Assembly: GCF_000744775.1 (NCBI RefSeq)
Contig: NZ_JQMP01000001.1
Span: forward strand, 605,758-669,757
DNA length: 64,000 nt
DNA from: Thermorudis peleae
Lineage (GTDB): Bacteria > Chloroflexota > Chloroflexia > Thermomicrobiales > Thermomicrobiaceae
Direction: 5' to 3'
Shown here one piece after another: positions 7,421-16,468 of the stretch; positions within the stretch are counted from its first letter, which is position 1; each line of letters starts with the position of its first letter. The notes below the pieces were generated by a model that had not been told where the DNA came from, did no database searches, and worked only from the letters and a program-made list of their open reading frames with translations. The position numbers and the translations under genes were made by a program.

Positions 7421-9643
7421 TTACCCAGTGAGTTGTAACCCGCGTCGTTGCGCGTTGACCCAGAGCCGTCGCCCATAATGATGGGTTACGATACTGCTCA
7501 ACACAAACACGATCACGAGCATTGCCAAGCCGATCGCACCAATAACTTCGGCGGCGGTCAGTTGGGTCAGTTGATCAGGATCAGCGCCGACTGATCTCAT
7601 GGTGCCGAACCAGTCGAGGAGCGCGAATGTGGCGTGCAATAACCCGGGCACAAATGGCGCGAGCAGCAAGGTGAACGCTTCGCGGCGCAAGATCCGTTGG
7701 ATGTCTCTAACCCCAATGCCAAGCTGGCGCAACGTTGCGACCTGCCGGGTGTCGGCCGACACGTGCTCAGTTAGCTTGAACACGATGACCGCGCCGGCAG
7801 CCAGTAGCGAAAGGATTGCGAACAGTCCAAGCGTGAAGAGCAGTGCGCTAATATAGCGCGTGATCTCTTGGATTTGTGTTGGTAAGGATGAGAACCCCAG
7901 GTTTGCACCAACCGGCGGCTCTTGTTGATCAAGCCAACGCATGATCACCGGTGCGCTTTGCTGCCAGCGGTCGTAGAAGAGCCCGTTGTAGGTCGCGACG
8001 AGCGCGGGTGAGATCGTCGCCGCCTGCGTGGCGAAAGTGGCGAACGTTTGATCATCGACGATGAAGAAGGTTTGGTTAACGCCGAACGAGTCAACAATGG
8101 CTCCGGGTGTAGCTCCTGCACCGACAATTGAGAGTTGCAGCGCGGGCAGGTTGGCGAGAACGGAAGGCTCTGGGGCCGGTTCTGTGAGATCGACTGGATA
8201 CACTGGATAGGTGTGGCCAGGTGTAAGCCATCGTGTCGTCTCAGAGCGTTCAAGATCCTGCGTGCTTAGTGGGACTGTAGCCTTGGTCCCCATATCGGTG
8301 CGAATGGCAAACGTCTGGCCAGGTCGCAATACTGGTACCATGGGGAATATGCCGGCACGTCGACCGTGCGTGCGCTGGATTTCCTGAACCAGTGCCAGAT
8401 AAGCACTCCGTGACATCAACGTTACCCCACGAATGCGGTCACCATACCAGCCTCCATCTTCTTGGTAGGCGGCAAGTCCACGTTCATCAATGCCTTGGAG
8501 CGGCGCGGCGGCAAGCACGGTCTGGTAGCGTATGCTCCGGACTGGCCCAAACCCCTTTTGCTGGAGCATCGCAACAAACTGGTTGGTAACCTGGTCAAGT
8601 TTCTGACTGTCGATTCCTTGCGTAACAAATTCAACGGTAACCGGGTTTTGTTGCAAGGCCTGGGTGAACGCTTGCACCTGGGTGCTTACCAGCATGCTCG
8701 CGGTGCCAACGACCGCGGCTACCAGCGCGGCGATCAAGGTGCCGGAACCTGCATGACTCTGAAGCCGAGCAGCCAGCCGGGCACGGCTTACCAAACCTAC
8801 GGCGTCGTATCCTCTTGCCGTCGTGTTCCGTCGAATCCACCATCGCAGGCTTTCAGCAATGAGCCAATAGGTGCCAAGACAGCACAGCACCACAATGGCT
8901 GCCATAAGCGCAGGCCAGAGGATAACGGCCAGCGAAGGTGCGATATGGTGCAGCACCCACGGGTGAATGAGCCCTGCAAGGCTATACGCAATCACCAGTG
9001 AGAGGATGCCAAGGATTGCTTGCTTCGCTTGCGGACGACGTACAACCTCAACGGTTCGGGTTGCTGCAAGTAGCTGCCGGGGCCAGCGTCGTCCAACTTG
9101 CCATGCCGAGAAGATCCCTTCAAGCAGAATGAGGATTCCAAAGAGCATCGCCGTTGTGACGAGCGTAGAGGCATGCAATGAGATAGTCACCCGCTCTGGG
9201 AGAAGCAGCATAACGCTCGCGATCATCAGGAACAAAGGCAAGAGCACAATACCAAGTGCAAGGCCAAGCGCAATGCCGATTCCTCCCAGCCACACGCTTT
9301 CCCAACAGACGAGCGCGTAGCGTGAAGAAGGTGCCATCCCAAGGGTGCTGAGCAGGCCAAGTGCTGGACTCTCGCGTCGTAGGAGCAGCCGGTGGAAGTA
9401 GACGATGAAAAAGAATGCGAAGACAAGGATGATGCCGAGGAGGACAAAGAGGACGTTTGGGATGAAGTTATCGAAGTTCGAGTGGATGCGCTGGGAGTAC
9501 ACGCTCAACTGCGTTTTCACCCCTTGCATCAGTGCGAGGCTCATCAGAAAGATCGCAGTGGAAATCGCCACGACAAGTGGATAGCCAAGATAGGCACTAA
9601 ACGTTCGCCGAATCAGTTGAAACCAGAGTCGTCGCCATGTCAT
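7421..9643 (-). CDS. FtsX-type ABC transporter permease, BceB-like
   Basis: 740 residues, about ten membrane segments: one near the N-terminus, a first cluster around residues 60-160, a middle cluster around 210-330, then a large extracytoplasmic region (about 330-600) and a final trio. Two FtsX-like blocks are visible (LLRRESPALGLLSTLGMAPS and the later DTRQVATLRQLGIGVRDIQR coupling segments). This is the layout of BceB-type permeases that bind or release antimicrobial peptides from lipid II intermediates and also signal to a partner kinase. ATG overlaps the ATPase stop by 4 bases, so the two are translationally coupled. The peptide substrate cannot be told from sequence. Confidence 0.88.
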   Translation of the reverse strand: MTWRRLWFQLIRRTFSAYLGYPLVVAISTAIFLMSLALMQGVKTQLSVYSQRIHSNFDNFIPNVLFVLLGIILVFAFFFIVYFHRLLLRRESPALGLLSTLGMAPSSRYALVCWESVWLGGIGIALGLALGIVLLPLFLMIASVMLLLPERVTISLHASTLVTTAMLFGILILLEGIFSAWQVGRRWPRQLLAATRTVEVVRRPQAKQAILGILSLVIAYSLAGLIHPWVLHHIAPSLAVILWPALMAAIVVLCCLGTYWLIAESLRWWIRRNTTARGYDAVGLVSRARLAARLQSHAGSGTLIAALVAAVVGTASMLVSTQVQAFTQALQQNPVTVEFVTQGIDSQKLDQVTNQFVAMLQQKGFGPVRSIRYQTVLAAAPLQGIDERGLAAYQEDGGWYGDRIRGVTLMSRSAYLALVQEIQRTHGRRAGIFPMVPVLRPGQTFAIRTDMGTKATVPLSTQDLERSETTRWLTPGHTYPVYPVDLTEPAPEPSVLANLPALQLSIVGAGATPGAIVDSFGVNQTFFIVDDQTFATFATQAATISPALVATYNGLFYDRWQQSAPVIMRWLDQQEPPVGANLGFSSLPTQIQEITRYISALLFTLGLFAILSLLAAGAVIVFKLTEHVSADTRQVATLRQLGIGVRDIQRILRREAFTLLLAPFVPGLLHATFALLDWFGTMRSVGADPDQLTQLTAAEVIGAIGLAMLVIVFVLSSIVTHHYGRRLWVNAQRRGLQLTG

Positions 9644-10401
9644 GCCAGTGCTCCTTCCAACGATGACAAGGCATCGATCACTCGTTGGTAAAAGACCGCG
9701 CGTTCGTCTGTCCCACGCCGCAGCTCAGCGTAGAGTTGGCCGTCTTTCATGAGCAGCACGCGCTCGGCATAGCTCGCGGCAAATGGATCGTGGGTGACCA
9801 TGAAAACTGTCGTCTGTTCGGTCGCGTGCAGACCTGCAAATGTTTCGAGAACCATCCGGCTCGAGCCTGAGTCGAGGTTGCCAGTAGGCTCATCCGCTAA
9901 CAACAACAGGGGGCGATGCACAATCGCCCGGGCAATAGCGACGCGCTGTTGCTGGCCGCCGGAGAGTTCGAAGGGAAAACGCTGGCGATACTCGAACAAT
10001 CCGAGCTGCGTCAAGACCTCATGGACACGCGCGAGGTCGGCTTTGCCAACTGTATGCTCGAGTGTCAATGGCAGCAGCACATTCTCTTCGACGGTCAGTG
10101 GATCTAACAGGTTGTAGTCTTGAAAGACAAAGCCAAGTACTGTCCGGCGTAGCTGGGCACGTGCTGCTTCTGACAGAGTGTCGAGTCGTTGCCCTTTGAG
10201 TGTGATGCTCCCAGCTGTTGGAGTATCAAGACCGGCAATCAGGTTCAGCAGGGTAGTCTTGCCACACCCAGATGGCCCCATAACTGCCACGAAAGTCCCA
10301 GCGTCAAGCGTGAAGCTCACGCCAGCAAGTGCGGTGTGCGCAACACCACCGCGTGCATGATAGATCTTCTGTAAATGATCGACGTGAACAAGCGTAGTCA
10401 T
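9640..10401 (-). CDS. ABC transporter ATP-binding protein, BceA/LolD-like
   Basis: 253 residues with Walker A GPSGCGKTT, Q-loop FVFQDYNLLDPLT, signature LSGGQQQR, Walker B LLLADEPTGNLDS and H-loop VMVTHDPFAA. These assign it to the MacB/LolD/BceA class that energises FtsX-type permeases by mechanotransmission rather than classical transport. It precedes and overlaps the permease gene, and follows the two-component genes by about 140 bases, so it is the motor of a BceRSAB cassette. Ribosome site AAAGGGGCAGG is upstream of the start. Confidence 0.93.
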   Translation of the reverse strand: MTTLVHVDHLQKIYHARGGVAHTALAGVSFTLDAGTFVAVMGPSGCGKTTLLNLIAGLDTPTAGSITLKGQRLDTLSEAARAQLRRTVLGFVFQDYNLLDPLTVEENVLLPLTLEHTVGKADLARVHEVLTQLGLFEYRQRFPFELSGGQQQRVAIARAIVHRPLLLLADEPTGNLDSGSSRMVLETFAGLHATEQTTVFMVTHDPFAASYAERVLLMKDGQLYAELRRGTDERAVFYQRVIDALSSLEGALA

Positions 10402-10539
10402 GTCCTGCCCCTTTCAGTTCGTTGATCGGTCACTGTCCTAGGCGCCCAGGCAGCGCTGCCTACTCTCACTGTGCCGAATCAACGCAGGAGCTTGCCTTAA
10501 CTGCGGGTGACAGTTTGGCAGCGAATGCTTACAATCCTG
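10402..10539 (-). promoter_or_regulatory. Gap between kinase and ABC genes with inverted repeats
   Basis: This 138-base gap lies where BceR-type regulators normally bind to induce the transporter genes. It contains AACTG-N7-CAGTT (10499-10515) and the perfect 14-base palindrome AGGCAGCGCTGCCT (10448-10461). Either could be the regulator's site. No clear -35/-10 pair is seen, so this is a suggestion from position and symmetry only. Confidence 0.35.
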
Positions 10540-11670
10540 TCACTTACGGTTCTGTTCTCCGTGGTGCTGGGCTGGGGCAAGGAAGGTTGCTCGCGGGATC
10601 CGGAGTGTCACCGTTGTCCCCTGGCCTGGCTCGGAGGCAAGGGTGAGTTGGTAGCCAAGGCGTTGAGCGATCTGGTGCGCGAGGTAGAGCCCTAATCCAG
10701 TGGCAGTCGCCGCTTTGCGACCAGCCTGGCCGGTGTAGAAAGGCTCAAAAGCACGGGCTTGGTCTTCGGCGGTCATCCCTTCGCCATCGTCGCGGAAATC
10801 GAGGGTAATTGTCGAGACGTCGTGTCGAAAGGTAATGGTCAACGTTGAGCGGCCGTACTGCAGTGCATTCTTCACGATTTGCTCGATCAACAGCCGCAGC
10901 CAGGGTTCGTCTGTGAATGCAACGTAATCTACTTCGTCCCCCTCAACCACAATTTGTGGCGTCATCATGCGAATTGTCCAGTCGTTGTGATAGTCGGCGA
11001 TAATAGCGCGTACCAGTGAAGGCAGTGAGACGCGTTGGGGACGAAAGTCGCGCGAAAGGTCTTCCAGGCGCACGGTTTGTAGGGCTTGCCGCACTAAGCT
11101 ATCAAGACGGCGGAGCTCAGCCCAGTAGTGTCGGGAAATCTCGGGCCACCGCTGCCCAATTGCCCCATCTTTTGCTGCTTGGTCAGCCAGCTGCATGAGT
11201 AGCCACAGGGCTTGCAGCGGCGTTTTCATGTGGTGAACAAGTCGCGTTGTCAAGGCAATGTAGAAGAGGACTTTTTCTTCCGTCCGCGCTTGATGATCAC
11301 GCCATGCTGTTTCAAGGGCGCGGAGTGCAGAAAAGCACGCGCGAGCGTCGGCAGTCGGCGCGTCGTCTGGGGTGGTAAACGTTAGCCGTTCAGTGCTGGG
11401 GATGACTGAAAGGCGGTGGATCGTTGTCCACGATTCCCGCCGAATCAAACCATCCCAGAAGAGGCCAAGTATGAGTGCGCCAACACCGAGGCCAAAGGCA
11501 TAGGCAAGATCAGCGCCATGAACGGCATAGCCACTGACCATGCCGGCAAGCCAAAGCGTTACGATCGCCAAGCCAAGGCCGGTAAGCGCACCAAGCAACA
11601 GTCGCCAGTGGTCAAGCGCGTAGTTGCTGAGGTAGCGAGGCCAGGACTTCAGGGCATCGTCACGATGCAT
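10540..11670 (-). CDS. Intramembrane-sensing histidine kinase, BceS-like
   Basis: 376 residues. Two membrane helices (about 22-44 and 53-76) are separated by only a few residues, so there is no real sensor domain outside the cell, as in BceS-type kinases that read the state of their ABC transporter. The phospho-acceptor is H147 in LVHHMKTPLQ. The ATPase domain shows the N box (IVKNALQYG), G1 (DFRDDGEGM) and G2 (TGLGLYLAHQIAQR). Start 11670 is chosen because a GGAG ribosome site precedes it and it overlaps the regulator gene end by 11 bases. A longer frame upstream would overlap that gene deeply. Confidence 0.9.
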   Translation of the reverse strand: MHRDDALKSWPRYLSNYALDHWRLLLGALTGLGLAIVTLWLAGMVSGYAVHGADLAYAFGLGVGALILGLFWDGLIRRESWTTIHRLSVIPSTERLTFTTPDDAPTADARACFSALRALETAWRDHQARTEEKVLFYIALTTRLVHHMKTPLQALWLLMQLADQAAKDGAIGQRWPEISRHYWAELRRLDSLVRQALQTVRLEDLSRDFRPQRVSLPSLVRAIIADYHNDWTIRMMTPQIVVEGDEVDYVAFTDEPWLRLLIEQIVKNALQYGRSTLTITFRHDVSTITLDFRDDGEGMTAEDQARAFEPFYTGQAGRKAATATGLGLYLAHQIAQRLGYQLTLASEPGQGTTVTLRIPRATFLAPAQHHGEQNRK

Positions 11671-12403
11671 CTGGCGCTCCTTCGTCGTGATTGCGGGGTG
11701 AGATAAATGCACTGTCGTCAAGGGCAAGCCGATAGCCAACGCCACGAACCGTTTCAATGGCGCTGGCGAGACCAAGAGCGGCGAGCTTTCGCCGCAGCCG
11801 TGCCATGGTGACGGTGAGAGTGTTGTCATCGAGAAAGGCGTCACTATGCCAGCCAACAGTCTGCAACGTTTCGCGTGTCACGGGCTTTCCTCGGGCTTCA
11901 ATTAAGGCCACAGCGAGCCGCAGCTCAGTTGGGGTGACAGCGACATGCTGCTCACCGTACCGTAGCTCGCTGCGCGTGAGGTCAGCACAAAGTCCAGCGT
12001 AGGTTGGTAGGGTTGCATCCGTGCCAGCGAGTTCGCCGTAGGCGCGGCGAAGGAGCGCTTGGACTTTGGCGATAAGTACCTCGAGGTGAAACGGCTTAAC
12101 GAGGTAATCGTCGCCGCCTTGCTCAAGGCCGCGAATAAGGTCAAGAGGTTCACCACGTGCTGAAATGAACAGAATCGGCGCTTTGGTGAGCGTCCGGATG
12201 CGCCGGGCCCAAAAGAAGCCGTCGTAGGCCGGAAGGTTAATGTCGAGCAGAATCAGATGCGGTTGCAGCGTGGCGATATCGCGTGCAAGGTCGTGAAACG
12301 CGCTACCGTCAGCGACATGGACAGTGAATCCATAGCGTTGCAATGCTTGGCTAAGCAAGGTCCGCAGGGCGACATCGTCTTCGACGAGATAAAGCACGTA
12401 CAT
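11660..12403 (-). CDS. OmpR-family response regulator, BceR-like
   Basis: 247 residues: receiver domain (about 1-118; acidic pair ED at VEDD, phospho-acceptor in LILLDINLP, K in DYLVKPF) and OmpR winged helix (about 140-230; VTPTELRLAVALIEARG, DNTLTVTMARLRRKL, VRGVGYRL). First gene of the regulator-kinase-ATPase-permease cassette. The protein most likely begins at MYVLYLVEDD; an in-frame ATG 14 codons upstream would add an unrelated leader. Confidence 0.93.
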   Translation of the reverse strand: MYVLYLVEDDVALRTLLSQALQRYGFTVHVADGSAFHDLARDIATLQPHLILLDINLPAYDGFFWARRIRTLTKAPILFISARGEPLDLIRGLEQGGDDYLVKPFHLEVLIAKVQALLRRAYGELAGTDATLPTYAGLCADLTRSELRYGEQHVAVTPTELRLAVALIEARGKPVTRETLQTVGWHSDAFLDDNTLTVTMARLRRKLAALGLASAIETVRGVGYRLALDDSAFISPRNHDEGAPDAS

Positions 12404-12715
12404 ATCGCTGAACCAAAACGCCTCCTGCCTGTCATCTGGTTGCAAGTGTACGAGAAGCAGTCTCTCCTGCGTTCATCAGCGTACGTTTGGCTCTGGCAGG
12501 GAACCATTCGGGGGCATGTCCTTGCGAGTGGGTTCCGGCGATGAGCGATGTGATGGCATCGGTCGCCTACCATGCTCTCGTGACGGATATTACATGATAG
12601 GCCGTTGGTGGAGAGGTGACACACTGCGCCGATCTCAGCACGTCGGCAACATCTAGGGCTGAACTGGGTATGCAAGGCGGCGAGATGATTGAACATCTCG
12701 CCGCCGGTCAGTTAT
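12404..12715. other. Region between the Bce-like cassette and the iron alcohol dehydrogenase
   Basis: About 310 bases. It holds the terminator hairpin annotated separately and presumably the promoter of the regulator gene. I see no consensus -35/-10 pair and no gene with a ribosome site. Confidence 0.4.
12676..12705 (-). terminator. Strong hairpin after the iron alcohol dehydrogenase gene
   Basis: Perfect 12-base stem GGCGGCGAGATG / CATCTCGCCGCC with a 6-base loop, starting 11 bases after the stop of the minus-strand dehydrogenase gene. The trailing sequence is only weakly T-rich, so termination efficiency is uncertain. Confidence 0.65.
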
Positions 12716-13993
12716 CTACCAGTAGCGTAACGCTGAACGGAACAATTCGCGCAAGTCTTCGGCTGTCACTGGCCGCGGCGACAACCCAATGACGGCCTTC
12801 TGAGGCAGCGTGCCAGCAACAAGAGCATCGAGGTCTGCCTCACTATAGCCGACCCCGCTTAGACCATTGGGGATGTTCAATCGCCGCATGAGGGCGATCA
12901 GCGCGTTCGCCAGGATCTCACCAGCATCCTCAGGCCCTGCTCCTCGGACGTCTGCCCCCAGCAGTTCCGCTGCTTTCAGGTGGCGTTCCGGTGCTGCCTG
13001 GGCTGTCCAGCGGAATACCGCCGGTGCGTTCAAAATCACCGACATCCCGTGTGGGATCAGCGGGTGATCGGCTGGATAGCCCTCAGCACGATAGGTGCGA
13101 ACGAGGCCTGAGACAGCGTAGGACATACCGTGTGGCAGGTGGACACCAGCGTTGCCAAAACCGACTCCAGCCATCGAGGCTGCAAGAAGCATCTGACTGC
13201 GGGCTTCTTCATCTTCCGGATCCTCGACCTCGCGGACAAGGTACATCGCTACACGCCGGATCGCCTCAGCTGCCCAGATATCGCTGATCGGGTTCGATCC
13301 CTGATAGGCGGGGCGTAGTCCTGGTTCGGGCGGTGCTTCCCGTCGGTGATACGGTAGCGCCGTAAATGACTCGATGGCATGACTAAGCACGTCGAGTCCG
13401 GTACATGCGGCAACCATCGGCGGCATCGTCCGGGTATTTTCCGGGTCGAGGATCCCCATCGTTGGACGAAGAGCCCGATGGCGAATCCCAGTTTTCGCTC
13501 CCATTTCGACAAAGTCGAAGATCGCAACGCCGGTTGTCTCACTGCCGGTTCCGGCCGTCGTGGGGATCGCAATCAAGGGCTTGAGCGGACCAGGAACCGG
13601 CTTCCCTTTTCCGATAGGAGGATTGACATAATCAAGAAAGTCGGCGGGATAGGTCGCGTAGAGGTTGGCAGCTTTGGCCGTGTCCATTGTTGATCCGCCG
13701 CCAACAGCGACGAAACCGTCGAACTTGCCCTCGCTGGCAAAGCGGCTTGCGTCTTTAAAAGATTGGTCGGTTGGCTCAACCTGAACCTGGTCGTATAACA
13801 CGGCATCGATGCCATGGTGGCGCAAGTTTTCCATGACCGTTTCGACCGGTGCGCTGTGCGCTAGCCGGGGATCGGTCAGGACCATCACCCGTCGTGCGCC
13901 AAGCTGGCGCATGTCATAGCCGACCTCACGTGTTGCGCCGACACCGAACTTAATACTTGAAGTATCCATCGTAAACGCGTACTCGAATGGCAT
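12716..13993 (-). CDS. Iron-containing alcohol dehydrogenase, hydroxyacid-oxoacid transhydrogenase-like
   Basis: 425 residues. Nucleotide motif GGGSTMDTAK (about 100-110), PTTAGTGSE, and metal ligands in the region DVLSHAIESF and the two later His segments (GNAGVHLPHGMSYAV, ADHPLIPHGM). The N-terminal TMDTSSIKFGVGATREVG resembles ADHFE1-type transhydrogenases, which move hydride from 4-hydroxybutyrate or similar to 2-oxoglutarate with tightly bound cofactor. General NAD-alcohol dehydrogenase activity is the alternative. It is the last gene of a three-gene set with an MHS-family transporter and a beta-hydroxyacid dehydrogenase, 33 bases after the transporter stop. GAGAGGAG precedes the start. 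Confidence 0.88.
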   Translation of the reverse strand: MPFEYAFTMDTSSIKFGVGATREVGYDMRQLGARRVMVLTDPRLAHSAPVETVMENLRHHGIDAVLYDQVQVEPTDQSFKDASRFASEGKFDGFVAVGGGSTMDTAKAANLYATYPADFLDYVNPPIGKGKPVPGPLKPLIAIPTTAGTGSETTGVAIFDFVEMGAKTGIRHRALRPTMGILDPENTRTMPPMVAACTGLDVLSHAIESFTALPYHRREAPPEPGLRPAYQGSNPISDIWAAEAIRRVAMYLVREVEDPEDEEARSQMLLAASMAGVGFGNAGVHLPHGMSYAVSGLVRTYRAEGYPADHPLIPHGMSVILNAPAVFRWTAQAAPERHLKAAELLGADVRGAGPEDAGEILANALIALMRRLNIPNGLSGVGYSEADLDALVAGTLPQKAVIGLSPRPVTAEDLRELFRSALRYW

Positions 13994-14026
13994 ACATGCT
14001 CCTCTCGTGTGTGGCTGACGGTGCGG

Positions 14027-15328
14027 TTAGCCAAGCTCTTCGCCCGTTCGGTCGTGCAAGAAGAATGCTCCAATGAATGACACCACGGCCATGAGAATGA
14101 TATAGAGCGAAAGCGGCGTCGAGTTCTTGTAACGCGAGAGCAGCGCTGTGCTGATGTATGGGGCTGGTCCACCGGCGATGATTGCGGTCAGCTGGTAGCC
14201 GAGTGAGGCGCCGCTATAGCGCACGCGAGTCGGAAAGTTTTCGGCAATGAATGCCGCCTGTGGTCCATAGAGAAGCCCCCAGATAAATAAGCCGATCATC
14301 ACAGCCAGTACGATTAGCGCTGACTGCTTGGTATTGAGCAGGGCGTAGTAGGGGAAAGCGTAGAGGGCCATGAGTACTGTTGCAACGAGGTAGACACGCT
14401 TGCGGCCAATTCGGTCAGCAAGGTACCCGCCAATGAATACCCCAACGATCCCAGCTAGTGCCCCAGGTATCGTGGCGTTGACCAGAAGGCTGCGATCCAG
14501 TTTCAAGAACGTTGTGCCATAGGCGATCAAGAAGGTGGAAATGATATAGTAGCCGCCGTTCTCAACAACACGCGCGAGCATTGACCAAATCATCGGGCCA
14601 AGATGCGTGCGGAAGACCTCAACCAGTGGCGCTCGGGCAAGTTCGCCTCGCTCCAGTGCCTGCTGGAAAAGCGGTGTCTCAAAGACGGTCAGTCGTACAT
14701 AGAGGCCAATGGCAACCAGGATGAGACTAAGCAGGAATGGAACACGCCATCCCCAACTCTCGAATCCGTTCCCTGAGATATTGATGAACAACGTTGTGAC
14801 CAACGAAGACAAGATCAGGCCGAATGGGACGCCGAGTTGTGGCAGACTGGTGATAAAGCCACGCTGTTCGCGCTTGCTCCACTCCATTGCCAGCAGAATC
14901 GCGCCGCCCCATTCACCGCCGACGCCAAGTCCCTGCAGGATGCGCATGAGCGTCGCCAGTACCGCTGCCCAAATGCCAATGACACTGTAGGGCGGCAATA
15001 GCCCAATAACCGCTGTGCCAATACCCATAAGCAAGAGCGTCGTAATCAGCGTCGCTTTACGTCCGAGGCGGTCGCCAAAATGCCCGAAGAGAGCGCCACC
15101 AATGGGGCGAGCGACGAAGCCAACAGCGTAGGTAGCAAAGGACTGAAGAAGTGCAACGTACGGATCTTCTTTGGGGAACAGCAGCTTTGGGAAGATCAGA
15201 GCGGCCATGGTGCCGTAAAGGAAGAAGTCGTACCACTCAATTGTCGTGCCGATCACACTCGCGATTGCGGCACGCCGGAGTTGGCGTGCATATTCTTCCG
15301 CTGGCAGCGCAAATCCCGCTTCAGCCAT
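14027..15328 (-). CDS. MFS transporter, metabolite:H+ symporter (MHS) family
   Basis: 433 residues, 12 predicted membrane helices. N-terminal motif ASVIGTTIEWYDFFLYGTMA and the loop 2-3 motif GALFGHFGDRLGRKATL are typical of the MHS group (citrate, alpha-ketoglutarate, shikimate and proline/betaine carriers); a second copy of the loop motif is GGYLADRIGRKRVYL. Imports organic acids or zwitterions with protons. Start 15328 has a near-perfect GGAGGTGA ribosome site. Flanking hydroxy-acid dehydrogenases suggest a hydroxylated short-chain acid as substrate. Confidence 0.92.
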   Translation of the reverse strand: MAEAGFALPAEEYARQLRRAAIASVIGTTIEWYDFFLYGTMAALIFPKLLFPKEDPYVALLQSFATYAVGFVARPIGGALFGHFGDRLGRKATLITTLLLMGIGTAVIGLLPPYSVIGIWAAVLATLMRILQGLGVGGEWGGAILLAMEWSKREQRGFITSLPQLGVPFGLILSSLVTTLFINISGNGFESWGWRVPFLLSLILVAIGLYVRLTVFETPLFQQALERGELARAPLVEVFRTHLGPMIWSMLARVVENGGYYIISTFLIAYGTTFLKLDRSLLVNATIPGALAGIVGVFIGGYLADRIGRKRVYLVATVLMALYAFPYYALLNTKQSALIVLAVMIGLFIWGLLYGPQAAFIAENFPTRVRYSGASLGYQLTAIIAGGPAPYISTALLSRYKNSTPLSLYIILMAVVSFIGAFFLHDRTGEELG

Positions 15329-15459
15329 GGTGTCACCTCCATCTCGCTCTGTGCCTTCCCGCATATCCCGTAGCGCTGGGCAGTGACGCTACGCACGTGT
15401 CAAGCTCAAGGCTTGCCGTCTCGCCTCCTTTCTTTCGACTAACTCAGCTGCTGATCCCC

Positions 15460-16350
15460 TCAGCTTGTGCTGCCCGACTGTAGCCCTTTAATGAAGAGGT
15501 ATTGGGCAGCCATGTCTTTCGGTGCGAAACTTGCCTCAGCTGCCTGGTGATAGACCTCGAGCAGCTGTTCGAAGATCGGCAAACGTGCCCGGTGCTCATC
15601 AGCCATCGCTTTCGCCAGTGTGAGGTCTTTGAGCAGAAGACCTAGGGCAAATCCTGGATCATAGCGGTCCTTCGCGATGAAGAGCTCATAGTTGCGCTGG
15701 TAGATGCCGCTCCGACCGTAGCTGACGTTCAAGATCGGGAAGAGTTTGGCTTTGTCAAAACCGACGAGATCAGCAAGCGTCATCGCTTCGGCGACCGCTT
15801 CAGTATAGAAGCCAATAAAAAAGTTATTGATCAACTTGACAATGTAGCCAGATCCTGGATCTTCGTCGACGTGGAAGATGTTCTTGCCGATGAGGTCAAA
15901 GAATGGTTTGGCGCGCTCGAAATCAGCCGTTCTCCCGCCAGCCATGACTGTCAACGTGGCGACTTCTGCACCTTCCACCCCGCCCGAGACCGGCGCGCCG
16001 ATGAAGCCGATGCCGCGCTCCGCCAGCGCTGCTGCGACCTTGCGGCCGAGCGTGGGACCGATAGTGCTCAGCTCGATTGCTAATTGCCCTTCGTGGCCAT
16101 GCTCAGCAATGCCGCCCGATCCCAGGTACACCTGCTCGACTTCTGCAGGGCCGGGCAAGCTGGTGCAGAGCACCTCGGCTTCTCGCACAACGTCGGCTAC
16201 GCTGTTGCGCACTTCGCCACCCGCATTGGCGAAACGTTCGCGGGCACTCGGCGCAATGTCATAGCCAATGACGCGATGCCCGCCGCGCAGCAGGTTGCGG
16301 CTCATGGGGAATCCCATGTTACCCAGGCCGATGAACCCTATCGTGGCCAT
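15460..16350 (-). CDS. NAD(P)-dependent beta-hydroxyacid dehydrogenase (3-hydroxyisobutyrate dehydrogenase family)
   Basis: 296 residues. Rossmann GFIGLGNMGFPMSRNL at the N-terminus, substrate motif GAPVSGGVEGAE (about 118-129), and catalytic lysine in GSGYIVKLINNFFIG (about 165-180). Members oxidise 3-hydroxyisobutyrate, 3-hydroxypropionate or D-glycerate, or reduce tartronate or succinate semialdehyde. GGAGGTG precedes the start. First gene of a likely operon with the MHS transporter (131-base gap) and iron dehydrogenase. Together they suggest uptake and oxidation of a hydroxy acid. Exact substrate not determinable. Confidence 0.93.
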   Translation of the reverse strand: MATIGFIGLGNMGFPMSRNLLRGGHRVIGYDIAPSARERFANAGGEVRNSVADVVREAEVLCTSLPGPAEVEQVYLGSGGIAEHGHEGQLAIELSTIGPTLGRKVAAALAERGIGFIGAPVSGGVEGAEVATLTVMAGGRTADFERAKPFFDLIGKNIFHVDEDPGSGYIVKLINNFFIGFYTEAVAEAMTLADLVGFDKAKLFPILNVSYGRSGIYQRNYELFIAKDRYDPGFALGLLLKDLTLAKAMADEHRARLPIFEQLLEVYHQAAEASFAPKDMAAQYLFIKGLQSGSTS

Positions 16351-16468
16351 GGCACACCTCCGGCTGCTGTCCTACCCATACGCTGAATGATGCCGCTGCC
16401 CTAACTCTAGCACCGTTAGACCAGGCCGGACAGGGTGCTGGGCGGCGGGCTGAATCTACGTCTACGGC

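Noticed and set aside
13290..13302. GGGTTCGATCCCT, like a tRNA T-arm
   Set aside because: Lies inside the iron alcohol dehydrogenase coding frame and no cloverleaf can be drawn around it.
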